DNA from: an uncultured Bacilli bacterium
GTDB taxonomy: Bacteria; Bacillota_I; Bacilli_A; RFN20; CAG-288
Reading direction: 5' to 3'
Length of the DNA: 6,735 nucleotides
Assembly: GCA_948525355.1 (NCBI GenBank)
Contig: CAOSOP010000066.1
Span: forward strand, 1 to 6,735
Shown here in pieces: positions 1 to 5,650 of the stretch. The notes beneath the pieces were generated by a model. It ran no database searches, had not been told where the DNA came from, and saw only the letters and a program-made list of their open reading frames with translations. The position numbers and the translations under genes were made by a program. Numbering within the stretch: the first letter of the stretch is position 1; every line of letters starts with the position of its first letter.

Positions 1-54
1 TTCGTCCGTCTCCAGGAGAGACGTCCTCAACGGTGGTGTGGGGCTGGTGGGTGA
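1..54. repeat. GC-rich palindromic intergenic element (left edge, probably truncated)
   Basis: By hand count 34 of 54 bases are G or C, while everything that follows is strongly AT-rich. Positions 7-12 (CGTCTC) and 18-23 (GAGACG) form a perfect 6-bp hairpin with a 5-nt loop. It is followed by closely spaced G-runs at 32-33, 35-36, 40-43, 46-47 and 49-51, ending in GGGTGAG before AT-rich sequence. No ORF fits. The reverse complement of the left arm of the right-edge element (6621-6650) ends in the same way (GGTGGCGG, then GGGGGTGAG, then AT-rich), so the two edges look like diverged members of one repeat family in inverted orientation. The element may be cut by the window edge. An RNA gene or chimeric sequence are alternatives. 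Confidence 0.45.
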
Positions 55-71
55 GTAATTTAATGATAAAT

Positions 72-106
72 TTTTGGCAACAATGTGGTTATTAATGTTG
101 CTAAAA
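72..106 (+). other. Imperfect 11-bp hairpin upstream of rpmG
   Basis: Positions 72-82 (TTTTGGCAACA) can pair with 96-106 (TGTTGCTAAAA) through 11 pairs including one G-U, with a 13-nt loop. The next long T-run (120-125) is 13 nt downstream, so this is not a classic intrinsic terminator of an upstream gene. It lies upstream of the proposed rpmG promoter, so it would not be part of the rpmG mRNA. Its role is unknown and it may be chance in AT-rich sequence. Confidence 0.25.
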
Positions 107-126
107 GCACTAAAATAAATTTTTTC

Positions 127-155
127 TTGAAGTATATAATAAATTAGTATATTAT
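127..155 (+). promoter_or_regulatory. Sigma-A-type promoter of the rpmG-secE-nusG operon
   Basis: TTGAAG at 127-132 (4 of 6 matches to the -35 consensus), a 17-nt spacer, and TATTAT at 150-155 (5 of 6 matches to the -10). Transcription would start near 162, giving a leader of only about 13 nt before the rpmG ATG at 175. That short leader contains GTGGTG (162-167), which can partly pair with the anti-Shine-Dalgarno. The surroundings are very AT-rich, so chance matches are possible, but spacing and position relative to the first gene are good. Confidence 0.6.
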
Positions 156-174
156 TTATACGTGGTGTTTTTGT

Positions 175-324
175 ATGAGAGATAAAGTTATTTTAATTTG
201 TACTGAGTGTTTTTCTCGAAATTATCAAATTCATTGTAAGAAGGATGGAAAGACAGAACGATTCGAAATCAAGAAGTTTTGTCCTAAGTGCAATAAGCAT
301 ACTGTCCATAAGGAAAGTAGATGA
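175..324 (+). CDS. rpmG: Large-subunit ribosomal protein bL33 (zinc-ribbon form)
   Basis: A 49-residue protein beginning MRDKVILICTEC and ending CNKHTVHKESR. It aligns along its whole length with bacillar L33, a small 50S-subunit protein near the tRNA exit site. Two CxxC pairs, C9/C12 and C36/C39, form the zinc ribbon, so this is the C+ (zinc-binding) paralogue. In several Firmicutes such forms are replaced by cysteine-less copies under zinc starvation; whether that happens here cannot be seen. The basic segment ERFEIKKFCPKCN is typical. The ATG at 175 gives the canonical N-terminus, with GTGGTG at 162-167 as a weak ribosome-binding site. It is the first gene of the operon, and secE starts 7 nt after its stop. 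Identification is secure from motifs, length and the rpmG-secE-nusG order. Confidence 0.95.
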   Translation: MRDKVILICTECFSRNYQIHCKKDGKTERFEIKKFCPKCNKHTVHKESR

Positions 325-331
325 GGTGGCT

Positions 332-586
332 ATGAAGAAAATTAGTAAGTACTTCAAAGGTGTTGGAGAAGAGGTTAGAAGAATTAGATGGCCTTCTAAG
401 CATTTATTATGGTCATCTGTTTTAGTTGTTCTTAGTGTTACAATAGTTTCAGCATTGAGTATATTACTTTGTGATCTCGTTTCTGCAAAAATATTGGATG
501 CTTTTGAAAATGCGTTTAATAGCAGCAGCGATAATAGTTCTGCTGCAGCTATGCTTTTAAATAATTTAGTGAGGTGGGTTAAATGA
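332..586 (+). CDS. secE: Preprotein translocase subunit SecE
   Basis: An 84-residue single-span membrane protein. SecE is the essential clamp of the SecYEG protein-export channel. The amphipathic N-terminal helix (residues 1-20) carries the family signature EEVRRIRWPSK at 13-23, followed by one hydrophobic transmembrane helix at about 25-48. The C-terminal tail from about 50 to 84 (polar, Ser/Asn/Ala-rich at 62-73) is longer than in minimal Gram-positive SecE proteins of about 60 residues. The ATG at 332 is chosen because GAGGTGG (323-329) precedes it and the signature then falls at the usual place. The frame is open upstream to an ATG at 245, but that would lie inside rpmG. An in-frame GTG at 326 is a less likely start. 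The stop TGA overlaps the nusG start as ATGA, implying translational coupling. Confidence 0.94.
   Translation: MKKISKYFKGVGEEVRRIRWPSKHLLWSSVLVVLSVTIVSALSILLCDLVSAKILDAFENAFNSSSDNSSAAAMLLNNLVRWVK
571..577 (+). promoter_or_regulatory. nusG ribosome-binding site inside the secE 3' end
   Basis: GAGGTGG lies 5 nt before the nusG ATG at 583 and at the same time encodes part of the SecE C-terminal residues VRWV. It fixes the nusG start and supports coupled translation of secE and nusG. Confidence 0.75.
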
Positions 587-1146
587 GTCAAAATCAAGAT
601 TTAGGATCTAAACAATGGTATGTTGTTAATACATATTCTGGTCACGAGAGCAAGGTTGCTAAAAATCTCGAAAAGAGAAAAGAATCTCAGAATATGCAGG
701 ATTATATTTTTAGAATTGTTGTCGCTGAAACAACTGAGCCAGGAATGAAAAATGGTAAGCCAACTGGTAAAGAGGTTGTTAAGAATTTATATCCAGGTTA
801 TGTTTTCATTGAAATGATCATGACTGATGATGCTTGGTTTATGGTTCGTAATACGCCAGAGGTTACAGGTTTCGTTGGTTCTAGTGGTAAAGGAACAAAA
901 CCTTTCCCAATTCCAAATGAAGAGATTGAACCTGTATTGAAGAGAATGAATATTATTGATGAAGATATGTTCTCTGATTATAAGATTGGTGATAATGTAA
1001 GAGTTATTTCGGGAACATTTGAAGGACTTAATGGTCCAATTGAGACTGTTGATGTTGAAAATAAGAAAGTGTCTTTGTCAGTTGTTTTCTTTGGTAGACC
1101 AACAGTTATTGAAGCTGATTTTTCTGAAATTGAAAAACTTGATTAA
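583..1146 (+). CDS. nusG: Transcription termination/antitermination factor NusG
   Basis: A 187-residue protein of normal NusG length. NusG binds the RNA polymerase clamp across the cleft, modulates pausing, and in many bacteria links polymerase to Rho or the ribosome. The N-terminal NGN domain spans about residues 10-120, with hallmark segments KQWYVVNTYSGHE at 10-22 and NLYPGYVFIEM at 68-78, then WFMVRNTPEVTGFVG at 85-99. A linker leads to a C-terminal KOW domain at about 133-187, with IGDNVRVISGTFEGLNGPI at 135-153 and a terminal beta-strand region. It is the last gene of the operon, overlapping secE by 4 nt and followed 4 nt later by an intrinsic terminator. The common downstream partners rplK and rplA are absent here. 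Identification is secure. Confidence 0.96.
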   Translation: MSQNQDLGSKQWYVVNTYSGHESKVAKNLEKRKESQNMQDYIFRIVVAETTEPGMKNGKPTGKEVVKNLYPGYVFIEMIMTDDAWFMVRNTPEVTGFVGSSGKGTKPFPIPNEEIEPVLKRMNIIDEDMFSDYKIGDNVRVISGTFEGLNGPIETVDVENKKVSLSVVFFGRPTVIEADFSEIEKLD

Positions 1147-1150
1147 AATT

Positions 1151-1178
1151 ATGTCGTTTGTATCAAACGACATTTTTT
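1151..1178 (+). terminator. Rho-independent terminator of the rpmG-secE-nusG operon
   Basis: ATGTCGTTTG (1151-1160) and CAAACGACAT (1164-1173) form a perfect 10-bp stem with a 3-nt TAT loop. The stem ends in a T-run that continues to 1178. It begins 4 nt after the nusG stop. The position, perfect stem and U-tract make this a convincing intrinsic terminator that separates the first operon from the next. Confidence 0.92.
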
Positions 1179-1179
1179 A

Positions 1180-1188
1180 TGCTATAAT
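1180..1188 (+). promoter_or_regulatory. Extended -10 promoter, predicted to give a leaderless mRNA
   Basis: TGCTATAAT is a perfect extended -10 (TGn plus TATAAT at 1183-1188), starting 1 nt after the upstream terminator T-run. The only -35-like hexamer is TTGTAT at 1158-1163, inside the terminator stem, with a long 19-nt spacer; an extended -10 can act with a poor -35. The usual start site, about 7 nt after the -10, falls on the A of the ATG at 1195. No Shine-Dalgarno is present in 1181-1194. Confidence 0.72.
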
Positions 1189-1194
1189 TTATTT

Positions 1195-1839
1195 ATGGTT
1201 ATCGAAAAAATTGATGTATTTAAAAATAGTTTTGATCAAGAAGTTATTGTGATTCTAACTAATCGTGCTGATAGAAGAATTATGCACTGCAATTTTGGCA
1301 TGTGCTTTATTAATAAAAAGAATAGCTCAAAGAGGATATTTTCTACTTTTTTAGCAAATAGAAAAAAATATTACGATAACCTTTTATCTTTGATAACTGA
1401 GAATAAAGCTTATGAAGAATGTTACTTTTCTCTATTTGGGGAGAAAGTATTTTTTCCTAAAGCGTTGTTTGTAAGAGGAGATAACATAGAGCTTTTTAAT
1501 TATATGATTAAGGTTTTTAAAAAGGAACTGCCTAAGTATTTAAAAGAATCAATTGCAAAGTTTTCTGAATTGTTTGGGTATGACTTTACTTTAGTTCCTT
1601 TAAAGACCAATACGCTATTATCAGTTTATGGTAAATATACTTTTTACCCTAAAACTAAGACATCTAAACTGACTTTTAATCTTTTACTATGCCTACATAG
1701 TAAATTTGTTATCGATTCTATAGTAGCACATGAATTATCTCATCATTTTCATTTCAATCATGGACGAGAGTTTAAAAAACTATTGTATTCGGTATTTCCT
1801 GAATATGATAAGGCAAAAGAAATTTTATCGGGGTGGTAG
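1195..1839 (+). CDS. YgjP-like (DUF45-type) zinc metallopeptidase, divergent
   Basis: A 214-residue protein whose C-terminal third carries the metal-site motif HELSHHFHFNHGREF at 179-193. H179 and H183 with catalytic E180 form HExxH, and H189 in the N-H pair is the likely third ligand. This spacing (HExxH, then NH ten residues from the first His) is that of YgjP/DUF45 metallopeptidases, as are the following FPEYDKAKEIL residues. The R-x-WGSC segment usually found upstream of the active site is degraded to YGKYTF (145-150). The N-terminal half is not recognisable and no signal peptide or transmembrane helix is seen, so it is probably cytoplasmic. Substrate is unknown; SprT-like or WLM proteases are related alternatives. 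Translation probably starts on a leaderless mRNA at the ATG. The methyltransferase gene follows after 3 nt. Confidence 0.75.
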   Translation: MVIEKIDVFKNSFDQEVIVILTNRADRRIMHCNFGMCFINKKNSSKRIFSTFLANRKKYYDNLLSLITENKAYEECYFSLFGEKVFFPKALFVRGDNIELFNYMIKVFKKELPKYLKESIAKFSELFGYDFTLVPLKTNTLLSVYGKYTFYPKTKTSKLTFNLLLCLHSKFVIDSIVAHELSHHFHFNHGREFKKLLYSVFPEYDKAKEILSGW

Positions 1840-1842
1840 TGT

Positions 1843-2562
1843 ATGATTAAAATAATAAATAGTAAAGAAAATAGCACTTATAAATATTTATGGGAGATTT
1901 TTTGTGGGAAAGTAAACAACAAAGTACTTATTTATGGTGACGATCTAATTTATGAAGCAAAAGCAAGTTCTAAGCTTGAGAGTTTAATTGTCTATGAAAA
2001 TGAATATATAGATGAAGAAATGGAGACAATAGTTTTAAAGGAAAATCTATTTAAAAATATTTGCAGTTATAAGAGCTTACCTAAAAGAATAGGAGTTGCA
2101 CATTTGAATTACAGCCTTCCTAAAAGAGGTGACTTGATATATTTAGATGGTGTTCAAGATCCAGGAAATGTTGGTACTATAATTAGAACGGCCTTGGCAT
2201 TTTCTTATGCGGGAGTTGTTTTGAGCAAGGATTCAGCAAATATTTATAACACGAAAGTTGTTCAAGCAAGTAAAGGTGCAATTTTTAAGATACCAGTTAT
2301 AAAAAAAGATATATTTGATTTAGATTTATCTAACTATGAAGTTATTGGTACTAGTCTTCAAGGAGAAGATATAAAAAACTATGTGCCAAGTAGGAAAGAG
2401 AGGATTCTTGTTTTTGGTAGTGAGGGTCAAGGAATGAGCGAAAAAGTTGGAAATATATGCACAAAAAAGCTTCTTTTACCAATAAAAGATATAGATTCCT
2501 TGAATGTTGCGTCGGCAGCGAGTATATTTATATATGTACTCCGGAGGGAAAATGGAAATTAA
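1843..2562 (+). CDS. RNA 2'-O-ribose methyltransferase, SpoU/TrmH family
   Basis: A 239-residue protein predicted to transfer a methyl group from S-adenosylmethionine to a ribose 2'-OH in rRNA or tRNA. The three SpoU motifs are intact. Motif 1 is LDGVQDPGNVGTIIRT at 101-116, with the conserved Asn109 and the likely catalytic Arg115. Motif 2 is LVFGSEGQGMS at 189-199. Motif 3 is LPIKDIDSLNVASAAS at 212-227, with Asn221. Motifs 2 and 3 build the trefoil-knot SAM site. The N-terminal 95 or so residues correspond to the small substrate-binding domain seen in RlmB/TsnR-like members. The exact target nucleotide cannot be read from the sequence. GGGGTGG at 1830-1836 serves as the ribosome-binding site inside the end of the peptidase gene. 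The last 11 nt overlap the next gene. Confidence 0.9.
   Translation: MIKIINSKENSTYKYLWEIFCGKVNNKVLIYGDDLIYEAKASSKLESLIVYENEYIDEEMETIVLKENLFKNICSYKSLPKRIGVAHLNYSLPKRGDLIYLDGVQDPGNVGTIIRTALAFSYAGVVLSKDSANIYNTKVVQASKGAIFKIPVIKKDIFDLDLSNYEVIGTSLQGEDIKNYVPSRKERILVFGSEGQGMSEKVGNICTKKLLLPIKDIDSLNVASAASIFIYVLRRENGN
2543..2548 (+). promoter_or_regulatory. Ribosome-binding site that fixes the hydrolase start
   Basis: GGAGGG lies 3 nt before the ATG at 2552, inside the last codons of the methyltransferase gene. It selects 2552 over an in-frame upstream ATG at 2504, which would add 16 residues translated from methyltransferase motif 3 in another frame. Confidence 0.75.
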
Positions 2563-3382
2563 TGCAGTAGATTTAAACAATGTAAAAGTCAAAAGAGTTA
2601 TTATTTGTTGTAATGGTTTTATTAATTTAAAAAAGCATGCTCTTGCAGTTTTTAAAGAGTATTTTGATCAAGTAGGTCATGATGAAAACCATGAAGTGAA
2701 ATTAATAAACCTATATGATCCGGATGATAAAAAGACTTATAACAGAAAGAAACAGATCAATGTTTTGGCTGAACAAGTCAAGCAATATGCAGAGCAGAAT
2801 TATATAATCTACCTCTTAGGATATAGTTATACTTGTGGCATATGTGCAAGAGTTGCGACAATGTTTCCAAAGTATATTAGAAAACTGATATTTATTTCAC
2901 CAACTCTCTACCTCTTAAAAACAAAGCTTTTAATGTCATATTTAAAAATGGCCGCTAAATATATAAAAATCAGGTGCAAACACCCTAAAAAGTCGAAGAA
3001 GACAGTTGAAAAGGCTCATATTAAAGGAATTATTCCGATTGCTTATAATGTTGCATGCAGCATTGTAAAAAACAGAAAGTATTTTAAGAAAGTTAGATGC
3101 CGTGTTTTTGTTGGTAAATCCAAAGATGATGCGTTCTGTATTGGAAAGACTTTGTGGAAAATAACTCATCGCTTGGAACAAAACCAGGTTACGATAAAAA
3201 GTTATCAATCTGGTGGACATACTATGATTATGCATTTAGAATTAGGAAAAGAATGCTTTGATGATATTCTACAGTTTGCTTATCATATTGTTAATCCACA
3301 GTTTGATAAAGAAGAAAATGAAGAAAAAATAGCTACTTTAAGTTTTGAAAGAAAAGAGCTAGAAGAGTTTAATAAAGATTAA
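2552..3382 (+). CDS. Alpha/beta-hydrolase-like protein
   Basis: A 276-residue cytoplasmic protein with the outline of an alpha/beta hydrolase. It has an early strand and glycine turn, VIICCNGF at 16-23; a nucleophile elbow IIYLLGYSYTCG at 85-96 with Ser92; an acid candidate at Asp192 or Asp193 in VFVGKSKDDAF; and a final GGHTMIMH at 221-228 with His223. The order and spacing fit a Ser-Asp-His triad. The elbow reads G-x-S-x-T rather than the usual G-x-S-x-G. Residues 118-182, between elbow and Asp, are very Lys/Arg-rich and probably form the lid (cap). The C-terminal 25 residues are charged. No signal peptide is present and the substrate is unknown; esterase or lipase-like activity is only an inference from the fold. 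It overlaps the methyltransferase gene by 11 nt, so the two are probably translationally coupled. Confidence 0.7.
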   Translation: MEINAVDLNNVKVKRVIICCNGFINLKKHALAVFKEYFDQVGHDENHEVKLINLYDPDDKKTYNRKKQINVLAEQVKQYAEQNYIIYLLGYSYTCGICARVATMFPKYIRKLIFISPTLYLLKTKLLMSYLKMAAKYIKIRCKHPKKSKKTVEKAHIKGIIPIAYNVACSIVKNRKYFKKVRCRVFVGKSKDDAFCIGKTLWKITHRLEQNQVTIKSYQSGGHTMIMHLELGKECFDDILQFAYHIVNPQFDKEENEEKIATLSFERKELEEFNKD

Positions 3383-3404
3383 AAAAGCGTTTTGAAAACT
3401 TTTT
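3382..3404 (+). terminator. Possible weak terminator after the hydrolase gene
   Basis: AAAAAG (3382-3387) can pair with CTTTTT (3399-3404). Three more A-T pairs inside (3390-3392 with 3396-3398) give an A/T-dominated hairpin with a small bulge. It follows the stop codon directly, but the T-run lies in the stem and the stem is weak, so read-through is likely even if it acts. Confidence 0.3.
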
Positions 3405-3410
3405 AATGAC

Positions 3411-3440
3411 TTGTAATATACTTCTATAGTAAAATATTAT
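3411..3440 (+). promoter_or_regulatory. Possible promoter of the unknown protein/DUF3137 unit
   Basis: TTGTAA at 3411-3416 and TATTAT at 3435-3440 are separated by 18 nt. Transcription would start near 3447, only about 3 nt before the ATG at 3450. TATAGT at 3425-3430 is an alternative -10 that would leave a leader of about 13 nt containing GGTAG. The 67-nt gap between the genes, against overlaps or 3-nt gaps in the preceding unit, supports a new transcription unit. Which hexamer is used cannot be decided. Confidence 0.42.
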
Positions 3441-3449
3441 TGGTAGATT

Positions 3450-5639
3450 ATGAGCGTACTTTTAAAAAATATTGGAATTGATAAGTTTAGTTTTATAAAT
3501 GATCGTCGAGACATTAGGCTTTTGCTTGGAAATTACGATTTTGCTTATTTAAAATCGAAAATTGATGATTACATCAATAATATAGTTCATGTTTCTACGT
3601 TCCGTAAAGTTCCAAGTATTTTGGTTGCTAAAACTGATTATGGATATGTTGCTTTAGAAAGAGCGTTAGATATCGCTATTGCTAAAGTGATTGCACAGCC
3701 TCATTTAATCGAAAATAATTCAGAGTTATATGATTATATAATAAAAAAGATTGAACCCTATATAAAGCAGAACAATAGATTTTTTGATTTGCTTGAAACC
3801 AAAATTAGTGAGCATAATTTAAAACTAAGATATCTATCTATCGAAGATATTGAACCATTACCTGAAGAAGAAATACGTTCTATCGTTCCTCGACCTGATT
3901 TCTTCAGCTTGTTAAAGAGGTGTTACACGCATTGCTATCAAAATCCTCTTAAAGTTGACTATGATATGAACAAAAAGAAATATGTTTGTTCGCAGAACAA
4001 GCATTACCTTTTGGCATACCAATTAATTAGTAAGTTGATCAAGTGTCCTGAAAATACTCCGAATTCAATACTATACGAATTAAATCGCTATTCATTCGAT
4101 CAATTCTTTAAAAAAATAAGAGTTGATGATTATTATGCACATGCGTTTAAAATCGCTAAAGTTCCTTTAAAGGATGTTCATCTATCTTCTGAAGAAGATA
4201 TTGTTTATGGATTGATAAATAAGGATCCTGTTTTGTTTAAGCAACTTTTAGAAAATATTGTTACCAATGGATTAAAACCTGTTGAGATTAACTGCATAAA
4301 AAGAGATGATTCATTTTATTCTTTATCGGTCGGAATATATCCTGTTTTAGGTATTAAACTTTTATCTAATTATGAAGTAATAGAAAAAGTTTATCCTGAA
4401 CTTTTGGAAGATATTGCTAGGTTATCTAGTACAAATAAACAGGATTTTAGCAAACTGAATTTTTCGTATGATTCTTTTGTTGCTAAGGAGTCTTTACATG
4501 AAGAAGAAAAAGTTGTTGGTATTTTATCATTACCAAATGTTGTTATTGATGCAGTAGAATTACAGGCAACTGTTAGAGCAGATGTTAACTCTAACATTGA
4601 AGCGTCAGAAGACAATCCTTCAGTTCCAACGATAGAAGAAGAGATTGCAAATGAAAAGGAAGAAGAGCTGGATGATGAAAGCTTTAAATTTAAAAGAAAA
4701 TCAGTAACTCAAACTATTGAATTGAATATGTATTCTGATGATCCATATTTAGATGAAAGATTGAATGCTCCGATTAAATATGGATTAACAAGTTTAAGTT
4801 TAAATGAAATAGAAGCTATAGATTATCGTGATTTATTAGCTAATGGACTATCGCCACGCTATAAAAAAGAAATAATCGATTATATGACTTTAAAAAAGGA
4901 GTTTCCAGTTCTGCACGCTTCTCCTTCTGAGGAAGGATTATACAAGATTAGTTCTATTGACCAATATAATCTTCTTGCACGAATGATAGCACTTTGTCCA
5001 AAACTTATTAAGGATATGGATATTAAGTTTTACGACAACTTAATGTCAATAAAGCAATTTTACGACGTTAAAAGAGTTTTAAAAGCTGAAGTTAAAGTTG
5101 CTGATAATGGAACAAAGAAAAAAGGAAATATATTCCATCATCTTACTGATGGAAAACTTAATAGAACACTTTTAAAAAAGAAATTAGAGGATTTAACTTT
5201 TGAAGAGTTAGTTGAAGTATCGGTCATCAAGGATAAAGATATTTTAGAAAGATTTAATCCAGTTAAAGATCCAGCAATATTTTATCGCACGGTAAGATCA
5301 TTCCTTGAGTGCCTATTCCACCTCTATTATATTCATTTAGATAGTGAGAATATTTTCCATGATAATGGTAAATGGACCGATAAGTTTAAACCATTATCGG
5401 CATGGGTTCAAATGTTCAAAGCAATAAACAAACGAAGTGATATAAGATTAAAAGTATTTACTGATAGTGTTTGGGAATCCTTTGTTGAAAGTATGAAAAT
5501 GGTTGTGGCGTTTATGCTTAATGAAATAACTCATATGTCATTTGCTGCTGAACGATATAAAAACGAATGTGCGGACTTTATTTGGAAAAATGCATCGCTG
5601 GAGAGCGTTATAATATATATACTGAATAATATAAGATAG
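3450..5639 (+). CDS. Unrecognised 729-residue protein with apparent internal helical repeat
   Basis: I do not recognise this protein. It is long, soluble-looking and helix-rich, with no signal peptide and no clear transmembrane helix. An acidic, probably disordered stretch (about 382-412, rich in Glu/Asp) separates an N-terminal part from a C-terminal part. Three segments share a pattern: about 17-121, 148-223 and 458-546. Each has an aromatic/leucine helix (RDIRLLLGN, PDFFSLLKR, YRDLLANGL), then a helix such as LDIAIAKVIAQPHLI, LLAYQLISKLIKCP or LLARMIALCPKLI. Next comes LYDYIIKK, LYELNRYS or FYDNLMSI, and then RFFDLL, QFFKKI or QFYDVK. Residues 250-325 may be a fourth, weaker copy. The last 170 residues (about 560-729) look different, with aromatic helices. 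No catalytic motif is evident, so a scaffold or binding role is only a guess. There is no strong Shine-Dalgarno. The DUF3137 gene follows after 11 nt. Confidence 0.8.
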   Translation: MSVLLKNIGIDKFSFINDRRDIRLLLGNYDFAYLKSKIDDYINNIVHVSTFRKVPSILVAKTDYGYVALERALDIAIAKVIAQPHLIENNSELYDYIIKKIEPYIKQNNRFFDLLETKISEHNLKLRYLSIEDIEPLPEEEIRSIVPRPDFFSLLKRCYTHCYQNPLKVDYDMNKKKYVCSQNKHYLLAYQLISKLIKCPENTPNSILYELNRYSFDQFFKKIRVDDYYAHAFKIAKVPLKDVHLSSEEDIVYGLINKDPVLFKQLLENIVTNGLKPVEINCIKRDDSFYSLSVGIYPVLGIKLLSNYEVIEKVYPELLEDIARLSSTNKQDFSKLNFSYDSFVAKESLHEEEKVVGILSLPNVVIDAVELQATVRADVNSNIEASEDNPSVPTIEEEIANEKEEELDDESFKFKRKSVTQTIELNMYSDDPYLDERLNAPIKYGLTSLSLNEIEAIDYRDLLANGLSPRYKKEIIDYMTLKKEFPVLHASPSEEGLYKISSIDQYNLLARMIALCPKLIKDMDIKFYDNLMSIKQFYDVKRVLKAEVKVADNGTKKKGNIFHHLTDGKLNRTLLKKKLEDLTFEELVEVSVIKDKDILERFNPVKDPAIFYRTVRSFLECLFHLYYIHLDSENIFHDNGKWTDKFKPLSAWVQMFKAINKRSDIRLKVFTDSVWESFVESMKMVVAFMLNEITHMSFAAERYKNECADFIWKNASLESVIIYILNNIR

Positions 5640-5643
5640 GAGG
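5638..5643 (+). promoter_or_regulatory. Strong ribosome-binding site of the DUF3137 gene
   Basis: AGGAGG overlaps the TAG stop of the preceding gene and lies 7 nt before the ATG at 5651. It is the best Shine-Dalgarno in the window, it fixes this start, and it predicts that the membrane protein is made efficiently and from the same transcript as its upstream neighbour. Confidence 0.85.
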
Positions 5644-5650
5644 TTTAAAT

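Noticed and set aside
245..331. Longer secE beginning at an ATG inside rpmG
   Set aside because: It would overlap most of the 3' half of rpmG in another frame, adds residues with no SecE similarity, and lacks a ribosome-binding site. The ATG at 332 has GAGGTGG and gives the normal N-terminus.
175..586. Mycoplasma-type code with TGA as tryptophan
   Set aside because: Trp is encoded by TGG in SecE, NusG and elsewhere, and TGA ends rpmG and secE exactly where these proteins should end.
193..597. 134-residue reading frame on the - strand
   Set aside because: It is the complement of rpmG/secE, which are certain. Its sequence is low-complexity Leu/Ser/Thr with no motif.
1019..1252. 77-residue + strand reading frame across the end of nusG
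   Set aside because: It is out of frame with nusG, runs through the intrinsic terminator and into the peptidase gene, and has biased, featureless residues.
2942..3235. 97-residue - strand frame opposite the hydrolase gene
   Set aside because: It has no ribosome-binding site or recognisable domain and fully overlaps a better-supported gene.
4391..4615. 74-residue - strand frame opposite the acidic linker of the large protein
   Set aside because: Its Ser/Thr-rich composition is a by-product of the Glu/Asp codons on the + strand, and it has no motif.
5609..5614. TATAAT as a separate promoter for the DUF3137 gene
   Set aside because: No -35 lies at usable spacing (the nearest TTGGAA is 21 nt away) and there is no TG extension. 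The 11-nt gap and stop-overlapping Shine-Dalgarno point to co-transcription.
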